The notes: generated from the letters alone by a model not told the origin. 35,096 nucleotides of DNA from Pyrinomonadaceae bacterium (GCA_030372865.1 JAUCQE010000281.1:1-35096); one strand, 5' to 3'; positions 1 through 9,797 are shown, counted from the stretch's first letter. Program-made: numbers and translations.

Positions 1-25
1 AGCGTCAGATGTGTATAAGAGACAG
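1..25 (+). other. Residual Nextera/Tn5 sequencing adapter (AGCGTCAGATGTGTATAAGAGACAG)
   Basis: Exact match to the last 25 nt of the Nextera read-1 adapter TCGTCGGCAGCGTCAGATGTGTATAAGAGACAG, at the extreme contig edge. Confidence 0.97.
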
Positions 26-1046
26 TGCCTGGGCAACCTCTAATGAATTTATTTGGCGAAGCACGCGTGCCAACATTCCGACGAAGGGTTTTGTTCCGGT
101 TCATATGTTCTACCTGCCCGAAAGGGCAGGTTTGTTTGCTAACGCCGGCAAAAATTCCCGCCATGCGCTGGAGTTTTACTCTAAGCTCTTGATCCCATAC
201 GCCTTTCCGCAATTGACGCTGCAGGATGGCCCAAGTGCCGGAATGGAATATCCGATGGTTATCAACTCAAATCAAGGGGCGGCCGATCACGAGACGTTCC
301 ATCAATGGATACCGATGATGGTGGGAACTAACGAAACCCGTTACGGCTGGATGGACGAAGGCTTTAATCAATATTCAAATATACTTTCGAATGCCGATGC
401 CCGTGGGAAACCTTTTGACCTTGATCGTTTGGGGCAGAGCTATGGAAGGATAAGCGGCAACGAAGACGAGCCGACGATGATGTGGAACGCCAACTATGGC
501 GGCATTTTCTACGGTTTTCAAACTTACAACAAAACACCGCTAATGTTTTCGATGCTGGGCGGAATCGTCGGTGACGACGCGATGAACGCAGCCCTCAAGA
601 AATATGTAGAAACGTGGAAGTTCAAGCATCCGTCGCCCTGGGATTTCATTTTCTTTATGAATAAAGAGCTTGGCCGTGACCTGAATTGGTTCTGGTATTA
701 CTGGCTCTTTACCACAGAGAGCGTTAACGGCTCGATCAAAGAGGTCGTTGCGCAAGGCGACAAGACAATAGTCACGGTGCATCAAGCAGGCGAAATGCCT
801 TCCCCGGTCGAGCTCAGAGTCGAATTTTCTGACGGCAGCGAGAAGATCAAAGCAATGCCGAATGCAAAGATGATCGACGATAAGACAGCGATCGTGCGAT
901 GGAATGAAGATGTTTGGTTTAACGGCGACCGCGATTTTCAAGCTGTGCTTGATTTTGGAAAACGCAAGATCAGCAAAATTACTCTGGATCCGTTTGGAAG
1001 GTTCCCCGATTCGGACATTGCAGACAATGTTTGGATCAGCAAATAG
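26..1046 (+). CDS. M1-family metallopeptidase, 5'-truncated (C-terminal part)
   Basis: Zinc motif HETFH-x18-E (HETFHQWIPMMVGTNETRYGWMDE) typical of gluzincin M1 peptidases. The provided ORF start at 9 lies in adapter sequence; the true 5' end is missing. Confidence 0.85.
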
Positions 1047-1072
1047 GAAAAGCAGACTCGATATTGAACTGT

Positions 1073-1243
1073 CTATTGCGAACGCCCGACTCGCACGGCC
1101 AATTCCTTAGATCGGGGGTTGTCTCGTCGCAGGATGCTTTCGAAAGAGGCATTACCAGGTCCATCGAGAAACCTATTGCCGTCGTCGAGGCAATAGAGCA
1201 GCGTGTCGTCGTAATAGTCTCGCCTGCATTCCGGGCAACGTTT
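1073..1243 (-). pseudogene. Remnant of a zinc-ribbon N-terminal domain paralogous to the 1494-3095 protein
   Basis: Minus-strand translation KRCPECRRDYYDDTLLYCLDDGNRFLDGPGNASFESILRRDNPRSKELAVRVGRSQ* matches MKRCPQCRRDYYDDTLKFCLDDGSSLLEGPG (21/29 identical over the core). No ATG/GTG/TTG in frame upstream before a stop; the remaining domains are absent. Confidence 0.7.
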
Positions 1244-1274
1244 CGTAGGGTAACGTTTGGAGGGAAATTCCCGA

Positions 1275-1303
1275 TTGACAATCTGAACGGCTAACTATAC
1301 ATT
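1275..1303 (+). promoter_or_regulatory. Putative sigma70-type promoter for the REPNT small ORF
   Basis: TTGACA at 1275-1280, then 17 nt and TACATT at 1298-1303 (alternative TATACA at 1296-1301), upstream of SD AAAGGAG (1321-1327). Confidence 0.4.
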
Positions 1304-1334
1304 TAGCGTCCGTTTATAACAAAGGAGAAACTAT

Positions 1335-1481
1335 ATGCAAGACCCGAGAGAACCTAATACTATCGACGCACCCGAGGACGACGCGGCACGCGAACCGAAT
1401 ACCCTGAATGACACTGAGTCGGACGTCGTGCGTGAGCCAAATACCGGTGTTGCTCGCGAACCGAATACGCGGCAAGAGTAG
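1335..1481 (+). CDS. Small acidic repeat peptide with four REPNT motifs (48 aa)
   Basis: ATG at 1335 preceded by AAAGGAG at 1321-1327; translation MQDPREPNTIDAPEDDAAREPNTLNDTESDVVREPNTGVAREPNTRQE*. Synonymous codon variation among the four repeats. Too short for the supplied ORF track. Confidence 0.75.
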   Translation: MQDPREPNTIDAPEDDAAREPNTLNDTESDVVREPNTGVAREPNTRQE

Positions 1482-1493
1482 CGAAACCGTCAA

Positions 1494-3095
1494 TTAATCG
1501 CCAAGCCCGATGCTCTCCATTAATGGATGCCACCGGCGGTCATTCTTGAGGTTCCGGAATCGCGGGTCGACCTTAGCGTGGGTCAGGCCCGGGTCCCGGG
1601 CTTCATACGCGCGTTCGAGCCAGGCAAACGCTTCGTCCGCCTCTTTCCTTTCGGCGTGGACTTCGGCTATCTGATAAGCATCACCGACCGTCGCTTCGCT
1701 CTTAAGTCGTTCGAGGGCCGCGTCAGATGCGGCAATGTTCCCGTCGCGATAGCTGATCATTGCGAGTGCCCAATCCCGCCAAAATTCATCGCTCTCAGCG
1801 GCTACAATTTCCTTCGCACGCTCGGTCTCGCCGCGATCTAACAGCACCATCGCAAGCAGAGCACTCGTCGCGACACCGCTCGTCGGCATCTCGAGCGACC
1901 GATTGAAAGCCTTCTCCGCCTCATCCAACAAACCTGCGCAATGGCATAGCAGGCCGAGGTTATGCCAAACCGGAGCGCTTAACGGATCGTGGTCGAGCAC
2001 GCGGCGAGAGAGTGCAAGTGCACGGTCAAAATCGCCCTTTTTATAGGCCAGGATGCTCGCTCCGTCGAGCACCGACGAACTTCCCGGGGCAAGAGCCAAC
2101 GCGCGATCGTAAGACGCCTCGGCGACTTTGATGTCCCAGTCGTAGGCTGCCTGTATCCTGCCTAATTGAGCGTGGGCCTCGGCAAGTTCCGGCTCAAGTT
2201 CCAGTGCACGCATCACCGCCGCTCGAGACAACTCAAAGGCTTCATCGGTCGACGCCCACGACTTGCCCGCGCAGATCGAATAGGCGCGGGCAAGTTCAGC
2301 CCAGCACAGTGCAAATGCCGGATCGATATCCAACGCACGCTTGTAGCAATCGATGGCCGCCTCCGCATTTTCGCGGGTAAAGATCGAAAGGCGGTAACGC
2401 CCGAGGAGCATCAGCCGATACGCTTCAGGGTCAGCGGCTCGTCCGCGGACCGCCTCGGCGACGTCGGATTCAACGTCCTTAAGCGAGACATTTTCGGGTT
2501 CGACGCCCAAAAGAAGGCCGCGAAGTTCCTGCACGACTGACTGTGCGATGTCGTCCTGTACCGCAAAGATATCGTCGAGCGTACGGTCGTAGGTCTCCGA
2601 CCACAGCTGAAAGCCGTCGCTTACTTTCACGAGGCTGACGGAGATCCTGACCCGTTCGCCCGCCGATCGGACGCTGCCTTCCAAGACCGTCGCAACACCG
2701 AGCGAGCGACCTATTTCGGCAATGGTCGTGCTGGCGTTCTTAAAGGAGAACGCCGACGTACGCGCGGCGACACGCAGCCCGTCGATCTTTGAGAGCACGT
2801 TAAGAAGCTCTTCAGCGAGGCCGTCGGAAAAATAGTCGCCTTCCTGCCCCGAACTGAGATTTCGAAACGGGAGTACCGCAATGGAACTAAGGGGCGGCGG
2901 GGCGGTCAAAAGCGGCGACGTGAACTGTGCCGTGGCGTCCTCCGACGTGACCAGAACGTGCATCGGAACGGTCACCGCTTCGTGCTCAAGTGTAGAAAAG
3001 CTGCCCGGCCCTTCGAGCAGCGAACTGCCGTCATCGAGACAGAATTTCAGCGTATCGTCGTAGTAATCCCGTCGGCATTGTGGACAGCGTTTCAT
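1494..3095 (-). CDS. Zinc-ribbon / TolB-like (FlgO-type) / TPR repeat protein
   Basis: N-terminal CPQC...CLDDG zinc ribbon; SSIAVLPFRNLSSGQEGDYFSDGLAEELLNVLSKIDGLRVAARTSAFSFK is the TolB-like N-terminal domain seen with adenylate-cyclase/TPR proteins; TPR-like repeats follow. Confidence 0.85.
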   Translation of the reverse strand: MKRCPQCRRDYYDDTLKFCLDDGSSLLEGPGSFSTLEHEAVTVPMHVLVTSEDATAQFTSPLLTAPPPLSSIAVLPFRNLSSGQEGDYFSDGLAEELLNVLSKIDGLRVAARTSAFSFKNASTTIAEIGRSLGVATVLEGSVRSAGERVRISVSLVKVSDGFQLWSETYDRTLDDIFAVQDDIAQSVVQELRGLLLGVEPENVSLKDVESDVAEAVRGRAADPEAYRLMLLGRYRLSIFTRENAEAAIDCYKRALDIDPAFALCWAELARAYSICAGKSWASTDEAFELSRAAVMRALELEPELAEAHAQLGRIQAAYDWDIKVAEASYDRALALAPGSSSVLDGASILAYKKGDFDRALALSRRVLDHDPLSAPVWHNLGLLCHCAGLLDEAEKAFNRSLEMPTSGVATSALLAMVLLDRGETERAKEIVAAESDEFWRDWALAMISYRDGNIAASDAALERLKSEATVGDAYQIAEVHAERKEADEAFAWLERAYEARDPGLTHAKVDPRFRNLKNDRRWHPLMESIGLGD

Positions 3096-3126
3096 AAATG
3101 GGCACAGACGAACTCGATTGCTCGGT

Positions 3127-3942
3127 TTATTTGAATAGCTGCCATTTTATCCGAGTGTAGGCTATCTGGAAACCATTCTTTTGGGCATTCTTTTGCGACT
3201 GGCTTCCGGGTGCGGCCCCCATCATCGCCAGCTTGCAGCCGCGGGACGCGGCAAAACGAAGGCGGTCGGTAAGCAATGCATTCTGGGCTCCGCGGTTGCG
3301 GCCTTCGGCGACGGTGCTGGCTCCGGCGAGAATACAGATGTCGTCATATATGAACAGCATCCCGGTCGAGATCGGCTCGCCAGCGAGTTCGGCGAGATAC
3401 GGGTGGGCTCCGTCGCATAGGGCACTGACCTGCCCGAAATTGAACATGAAATCCGCCAGGCCCTCGTGCTCGGTCGACCAACCCGCGGCGGACGTGCGTG
3501 CCCATAGGTCGGCCTCATCGGCCGCGATGACGCGGGTCTTGAGCTCCGGATCGCGCTGACGCGTTTCGGCCACATCTCGATCAAGCGTCCGGAACATCAC
3601 GCTCGTAAGCTCGATCGGCCGATAGTTCCGCGTGGCGAACAACTGCAGTATGGATGCGTCGGCCATCGGGCTTACTTCGTGAAAGACAGGTGCACCGCGT
3701 TCGCCAAAGAATGTCTCAAGCCGGTCAAGATGTTCGTCCTTCGCCTCCTCGAACACCCCGAGCCCGAATGTCTGGGTAAGCGGCGATTCCGGTCCGTCAA
3801 ACATTGCGTACGCACCGCCCACTTCGATCCACGCGGCGCCACTTTCCGGATCGAGCCGGGCACGGGTTTCGACAAAATCGGCATTCGCCCGAGCTTCGGT
3901 CCGCTCGAGTTTGCGCGAGAGTGTTAGGTCTGAATAGATCAT
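3127..3942 (-). CDS. GNAT-family N-acetyltransferase
   Basis: 271 aa; C-terminal pattern GASTVAEGRNRGAQNALLTDRLRFAASRGCKLAMMGAAPGSQSQKNAQKNGFQIAYTR resembles the GNAT acetyl-CoA site and NxxR-A-xxxGF ending. Confidence 0.8.
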   Translation of the reverse strand: MIYSDLTLSRKLERTEARANADFVETRARLDPESGAAWIEVGGAYAMFDGPESPLTQTFGLGVFEEAKDEHLDRLETFFGERGAPVFHEVSPMADASILQLFATRNYRPIELTSVMFRTLDRDVAETRQRDPELKTRVIAADEADLWARTSAAGWSTEHEGLADFMFNFGQVSALCDGAHPYLAELAGEPISTGMLFIYDDICILAGASTVAEGRNRGAQNALLTDRLRFAASRGCKLAMMGAAPGSQSQKNAQKNGFQIAYTRIKWQLFK

Positions 3943-4490
3943 AAGGGAAAACCTAGCCGTGCGATCTCACTCTGAGATGCGCCGCTTCGTATCATCTGAA
4001 CAAGTTGTTCCGGGTCGATAAGGTGGCCGAAATATGGCGGCGTCATTATCTCCGTCATGGCTTTTGTCTTCATCCACGCCCGGCACTCATCTTTGGACGC
4101 GAAGTTATCGACGCTTAGCTCGACCTGGTTCCCCTCAGGGTCGTCGTAATAGAGCGACGTCGTGAAACCATGATTGACCGGCAGACTCGGTGTGATGCCG
4201 TGAGCTTTCAGCCGCTCATAGTTATCCGCAAGCGACGGAAAATCCGGAAGCCCGAAAGCTACATGCTCGACGCCGGCCGCGTTCGGATCTTTTTCCGCGG
4301 TATCGTCCGCGGTAAAGATGACAAGCCGGTGATGTTCCTCATCAAAGGTCATAAAAACGCCAAAGCCCATGTCGTGTTCGATACGTGCGTCGAGAAACTT
4401 GCAGTACCAGTCTGTCGCTTCCGCGAGGTCGCGAACACGCAGAGCATAATGCGAGACGTACTTTGACGCGAATTTCGGATTGCCGTTCAT
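3939..4490 (-). CDS. VOC-family (glyoxalase/extradiol dioxygenase-like) protein
   Basis: VSHYALRVRDLAEATDWYCKFLDARIEHD... and YYDDPEGNQVELSVD are typical VOC motifs. ATGA overlap with the downstream GNAT gene. Confidence 0.85.
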   Translation of the reverse strand: MNGNPKFASKYVSHYALRVRDLAEATDWYCKFLDARIEHDMGFGVFMTFDEEHHRLVIFTADDTAEKDPNAAGVEHVAFGLPDFPSLADNYERLKAHGITPSLPVNHGFTTSLYYDDPEGNQVELSVDNFASKDECRAWMKTKAMTEIMTPPYFGHLIDPEQLVQMIRSGASQSEIARLGFPL

Positions 4491-4518
4491 ATCACTTCTC
4501 CAAATGCTATTCCTCGGG

Positions 4519-4860
4519 TCACGCGGTCTCGATCACCGACCCGCCGCCGGATACCCATTTCAATAGACGGTATGCGGGATAAAACATGGCAACTATCGCC
4601 AACGAGTAAAGGCTGTTGACCGGATTGCTTACGACATATCCGACGAGAAAGACCGCCGCGATCAATAGAACGACCGCCGGTAGTATTTGGTAACCGATAG
4701 CCTGGTACGGCCGCGGCAGATGCGGCTCTTTTCGCCCCAGGACGAACAAGTCGAGGCAGACCACACCGAAGACGATGGATACCCCAAAGCCGATGCCAAG
4801 AATCTTAAGAAGATGATTGGACCCCGCAGGGCGGGCGTCGGAAACAAGAGTGTTGTCCAT
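4519..4860 (-). CDS. C-terminal fragment of an APC-family amino acid permease (113 aa)
   Basis: LDLFVLGRKEPHLPRPYQAIGYQILPAVVLLIAAVFLVGYVVSNPVNSLYSLAIV matches the conserved C-terminal part of APC permeases; N-terminal helices absent. May be a degraded gene. Confidence 0.65.
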   Translation of the reverse strand: MDNTLVSDARPAGSNHLLKILGIGFGVSIVFGVVCLDLFVLGRKEPHLPRPYQAIGYQILPAVVLLIAAVFLVGYVVSNPVNSLYSLAIVAMFYPAYRLLKWVSGGGSVIETA

Positions 4861-4943
4861 CAGGGTAAGAAGCCGAACAGCCCCTTATTCTTCACGAAAA
4901 TGCGTAATTTGTCTCTCCGCGAAGGACGGGCGACCGGCATCAT
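4860..4943 (-). CDS. Possible 27-aa ORF overlapping its neighbours on both sides
   Basis: Minus-strand MMPVARPSRRDKLRIFVKNKGLFGFLP*; start overlaps the RibA-like stop (ATGA), stop overlaps the permease-fragment start (TGATG). Confidence 0.3.
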   Translation of the reverse strand: MMPVARPSRRDKLRIFVKNKGLFGFLP

Positions 4944-5452
4944 TCCAGATCAAGCGGCCGTGTATCGGCTACGGTAATGCCCTCGTCGGCAAGATCGGCC
5001 GCCTTTGCCGGGTTTCCGGTCAGCATATTTATCGACGTGATGCCCAGTTCACGAATTATCTTCGCAGCCGGGCGGTAGTTTCGGGCGTCCGCTTCGAAGC
5101 CGGCGAGACGATACGCCTCGGCCTGCCCGTGCTCCTTTTTATACTTGATACTTTCGATCAGGGCGAGATGGCCGTTGCCCTTGCCTTCTTGGTCGAGATA
5201 TACGATCACGCCGCGTCCCTCTTTTTGGATCGCCGCCTGGGCAGCTGCCATCTCCGCGGCGCATTCGCATTCGATGCTGTTGAACACATGACCGCCGATG
5301 CACGCCGAATGCAGCCGGCAGAGCACGTTCTCACCACCGTCAACGTCGCCCATCACCAACGCGATCGACTCACGCTGGCCATCGTAATAAAGAACTTCGT
5401 TGAACACACCGAACCTGGTGCACAGTTCACGGTCGGCAAGTCTGATCATCAT
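4940..5452 (-). CDS. Divergent GTP cyclohydrolase II-like (RibA-type) protein
   Basis: LHSACIGGHVFNSIECECAAEM retains the three zinc Cys of RibA; EGRGVIVYLDQEGKGNG, GFEADARNY and MLTGNPAKAADLADEGI align with RibA motifs. Confidence 0.8.
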   Translation of the reverse strand: MMIRLADRELCTRFGVFNEVLYYDGQRESIALVMGDVDGGENVLCRLHSACIGGHVFNSIECECAAEMAAAQAAIQKEGRGVIVYLDQEGKGNGHLALIESIKYKKEHGQAEAYRLAGFEADARNYRPAAKIIRELGITSINMLTGNPAKAADLADEGITVADTRPLDLE

Positions 5453-5456
5453 TAGC

Positions 5457-6836
<1,380 letters not shown>

Positions 6837-6848
6837 AGACTTTATCGG

Positions 6849-8231
6849 CTATTCTGGATGAAGCTCGAAGTGTTCGATCTTGCCGTCTTTGTCCGTCTCG
6901 ACCTCGATCGTCACTGCCATGCTCTTGAAGTCGGCACGGTATCGATAACCCGGTGAGCCGTTCGTTGGCAGTTCGACCAGTTCAAACTTTTCGATCGGCA
7001 GAATATTTTTCAGATGTGCGATCAAACGGTCATTCGGGTCGAGAAGGAGTTTCCGGACCGACGGAGCGAAGCGGTTCTCATCGACATTGCCGTTCAACAT
7101 TGCTTCGAACAATTGACGGATGTCCGCGGTCCGCTTCGGATCGGGGTCGGCGACGGGCTGCGGCTTTAGCGTCGGGTCAAACGCCTCAGAGATACCGGCG
7201 GCAAGCTTGGCCGGGTTCACATTCGCCAGATTCGCGAAGGCGATCACCGTAAGCCGGCGGTCGGGATACCGTGCGATATACGACTTAAAGCCCTGCCACG
7301 ATCCGCCGTGTTCGATAACGACCCGGCCGTTCAGGCTCCGCAATGACCATCCGAACCCGTAACGCCGCTCGCGTCCGTTGTTCAGTTTTGCACGGGTCCA
7401 CATCTGGTCGTAAGAAGCCTTGCTTAGAAGCTTGCCGCCGGCGAGCCCTTCTTCCCATTTGATCATGTCAAGGACCGAGAGATACAGCGACCCGTCGGCG
7501 GTGGTGTTCAAGGTCGGCGAAACCCAAACCTGGTTCTTCACCACGCCGTCTCTTACGAAATAACCCGCCGCACGATTCGGAACTATATCGCTTTCGGTAA
7601 TAACGCGGGCAGTCGTCATCCCAAGCGGCTTGAACACACGCTCCGCCAAAAAATCGCCGTAAAATCTTCCGGATGCTTTGTGAATGATGATACCGAGCGT
7701 AACGTAGCCCAGATTGCTGTACTGCCATCGCTCGCCGGGCTCGAAAGCGAGCGGTACAGCCTTGATGGCCGCGAGCAAGTCATCCTCCGTGTAGTCCTTT
7801 CGGTAATCAAACCCATCCGGATAGTCCGTCATCCCGCCGGTATGCGTCAGCAAATGGCGAATGGTGATCTTTGCCCAGCTCGGAGGCACCTCGCCGAGAT
7901 ACTTGCCGATGTTGTCGTCGAGCCCGATCTTTCCCTCATCGACCAGCAGCATTACCGCAAAGGCCGTGAATTGCTTACCGACCGAGCCCGATTGAAATAT
8001 CGTCTCCGGCTTGACCGGCACATTGTGCTCGATATTCGCGAGGCCGTAACCCTTCACGATCACCGGCTTGCCGTCCTTAATTATCGCGAGCGACACACCC
8101 GGAATATTATCGTCCTCCATCGCTCGTTTGACGAAAGCGTCGACGTCCGCGACACGGTCATTCTGCGAATAGCCCGACACCGCGAGCGACAATAACAAAA
8201 GTATTACAATCCCTGCCTTTCGATTCATCAT
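6849..8231 (-). CDS. Serine hydrolase, beta-lactamase class C / PBP4-like family, secreted
   Basis: Signal peptide; SVGK (SxxK) in TIFQSGSVGKQFTAFAVMLLVDEGK; YSNLGY (YxN) motif; HGG in VVIEHGGSWQGF. Confidence 0.9.
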   Translation of the reverse strand: MMNRKAGIVILLLLSLAVSGYSQNDRVADVDAFVKRAMEDDNIPGVSLAIIKDGKPVIVKGYGLANIEHNVPVKPETIFQSGSVGKQFTAFAVMLLVDEGKIGLDDNIGKYLGEVPPSWAKITIRHLLTHTGGMTDYPDGFDYRKDYTEDDLLAAIKAVPLAFEPGERWQYSNLGYVTLGIIIHKASGRFYGDFLAERVFKPLGMTTARVITESDIVPNRAAGYFVRDGVVKNQVWVSPTLNTTADGSLYLSVLDMIKWEEGLAGGKLLSKASYDQMWTRAKLNNGRERRYGFGWSLRSLNGRVVIEHGGSWQGFKSYIARYPDRRLTVIAFANLANVNPAKLAAGISEAFDPTLKPQPVADPDPKRTADIRQLFEAMLNGNVDENRFAPSVRKLLLDPNDRLIAHLKNILPIEKFELVELPTNGSPGYRYRADFKSMAVTIEVETDKDGKIEHFELHPE

Positions 8232-8267
8232 ATTTGTTTGGATAGTTGGTCATTCACCCCGGTAGCT

Positions 8268-9611
8268 TCATGCCGCCGGGTATTGTTTTAATGTTGTTTC
8301 CCACTTATTGAACGCATTCCGAAGATCGTCGATAATAGCAGGCTCGCGTTCCTTGAAATCGGCATTCTCTCCTTCGTCTATCGAAAGGTTGTAAAGGAAT
8401 TCGTTCTTGCCGTCACGCAAATACTTCCAGTTTCCGTTCCGAACCGCACCCTGACGCTTCGTCCGCCAAAAGAACATTCTGTCGCCCGGATCTTTCTGTC
8501 CCGTTAAGGCCGACCTCACATCGATGCCGTCGAATGGATAATGTTCGTCCGCCTTCGCTCCTGCTGCAGCTACCATGGTCGCCGTCCAGTCCATCGTAAT
8601 TACAGGCTGGTCGGAAACCGATCCCGCTTTTGTGACGCCGGGCCAGCGGACGATCGCAGGGACGCGGACGCCACCTTCATACAGTTCCTGCTTTTGTCCG
8701 CGAAAGGGCCAGTGGTATGAGAAACGCTCGCCGCCGTTGTCGCTGGTGAATACCACGAGCGTGTTTTTATCGAGTCCGGAACTGCGCAATGTGTCCAACA
8801 CCTTGCCGACATTCGCATCCAGATTCTTTACCATTTCGGCATAAACCTTGATCGACCCGCCGGCACGAAATCCTTCCCTGCTGTACTCGATCGAATCGCT
8901 GAACGCCTTGTCTCCGGGTCCCTCCCACGGCCAATGCGGCGAAACATGATGCAAGCTCAAATAGAACGGCTCTACATGCGGACGCTTGAGGTACTCAACA
9001 GCACGGTCCGTCAACAGGTTCGTCAGATAACCGACGCGTTCGACCGTGACCTCGCCTTCGTACAGATCTAGGTTCTCGGTCATGTCTTTATGAGTAAAGT
9101 GGTCGACGGCGCCGCTCATGATGCCGAAGAACTCGTCAAATCCGTAGTGTAGTGGGCCAAAATCGGGCCAATAGCCGAGGTGCCATTTGCCGATCAGGGC
9201 AGTGTCGTAGCCAGCGGATCTGATAATAGATGAAACCGTTGGATGCGAACGCGGAATACCGGTCGTTTTCACGCGCTCACCGATCGCGGAGCGCTCGTGG
9301 ATCGGCTCTTCAAGACCGACAGGCAGACGCGCGGGGTAACGCCCGGTGTGGAAACCCACGCGTGTCGGTGTACATACCGGTGCAGCGGAGTACGCGTTGG
9401 TGAAACGAATGCCCTCTGAAGCCAGCCGATCGATTTTCGGCGTCTTATAATCGGGCCGCCCATAGCAGCTAAGATCGCCCCAGCCGAGATCGTCGGCCAT
9501 TATAAAAACAATATTCGGACGTGTCCGAGAATTTTTCGGTACTTGGCCGCTGACCCTCGCCGCTGCGGATAATGCGGCGGCACCTGCGATGAACTCTCTT
9601 CGGCTAACCAT
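8268..9611 (-). CDS. Arylsulfatase (type I sulfatase), Tat-type signal
   Basis: RRPNIVFIMADDLGWGDLSCYG-type start (RTRPNIVFIMADDLGWGDLSCYG); CTPTRVGFHTGRYP formylglycine motif (CxPxR); SRREFIAGAAAL Tat-like leader. Confidence 0.95.
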   Translation of the reverse strand: MVSRREFIAGAAALSAAARVSGQVPKNSRTRPNIVFIMADDLGWGDLSCYGRPDYKTPKIDRLASEGIRFTNAYSAAPVCTPTRVGFHTGRYPARLPVGLEEPIHERSAIGERVKTTGIPRSHPTVSSIIRSAGYDTALIGKWHLGYWPDFGPLHYGFDEFFGIMSGAVDHFTHKDMTENLDLYEGEVTVERVGYLTNLLTDRAVEYLKRPHVEPFYLSLHHVSPHWPWEGPGDKAFSDSIEYSREGFRAGGSIKVYAEMVKNLDANVGKVLDTLRSSGLDKNTLVVFTSDNGGERFSYHWPFRGQKQELYEGGVRVPAIVRWPGVTKAGSVSDQPVITMDWTATMVAAAGAKADEHYPFDGIDVRSALTGQKDPGDRMFFWRTKRQGAVRNGNWKYLRDGKNEFLYNLSIDEGENADFKEREPAIIDDLRNAFNKWETTLKQYPAA

Positions 9612-9797
9612 TGTTATGTCGCTATCTCACTTCGTGACACGGATGTCTCTCACTCGTGAACTGCTGTTGTGCAGATTGACAGCCTCGCCAGAAACGGGGC
9701 CTATGATTCTATCGGCAAACTTGACTGCGTTACCCCTCCGGTGGAATTCTGATTTTATACGCTAAGTTTGGGATTTTAGCTATAGGCGGCAGGTAAT

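Noticed and set aside
9-25. Start codon and MCIRDS N-terminus of the first ORF
   Set aside because: Lies inside the Nextera adapter; not genomic coding sequence. It was also considered as a Tn5/IS50 end but the read-1 specific flank shows it is a library adapter.
1036-1281. 81-aa minus-strand ORF MSIGNFPPNVTLRNVARNAGETITTTRC
   Set aside because: Wrong frame over the zinc-ribbon remnant; the homologous frame is the one giving KRCPECRRDYYDDTLLYCLDDG.
2166-2540. Plus-strand ORF inside the zinc-ribbon/TPR gene
   Set aside because: Antisense shadow ORF of a high-GC coding region; no recognisable domain.
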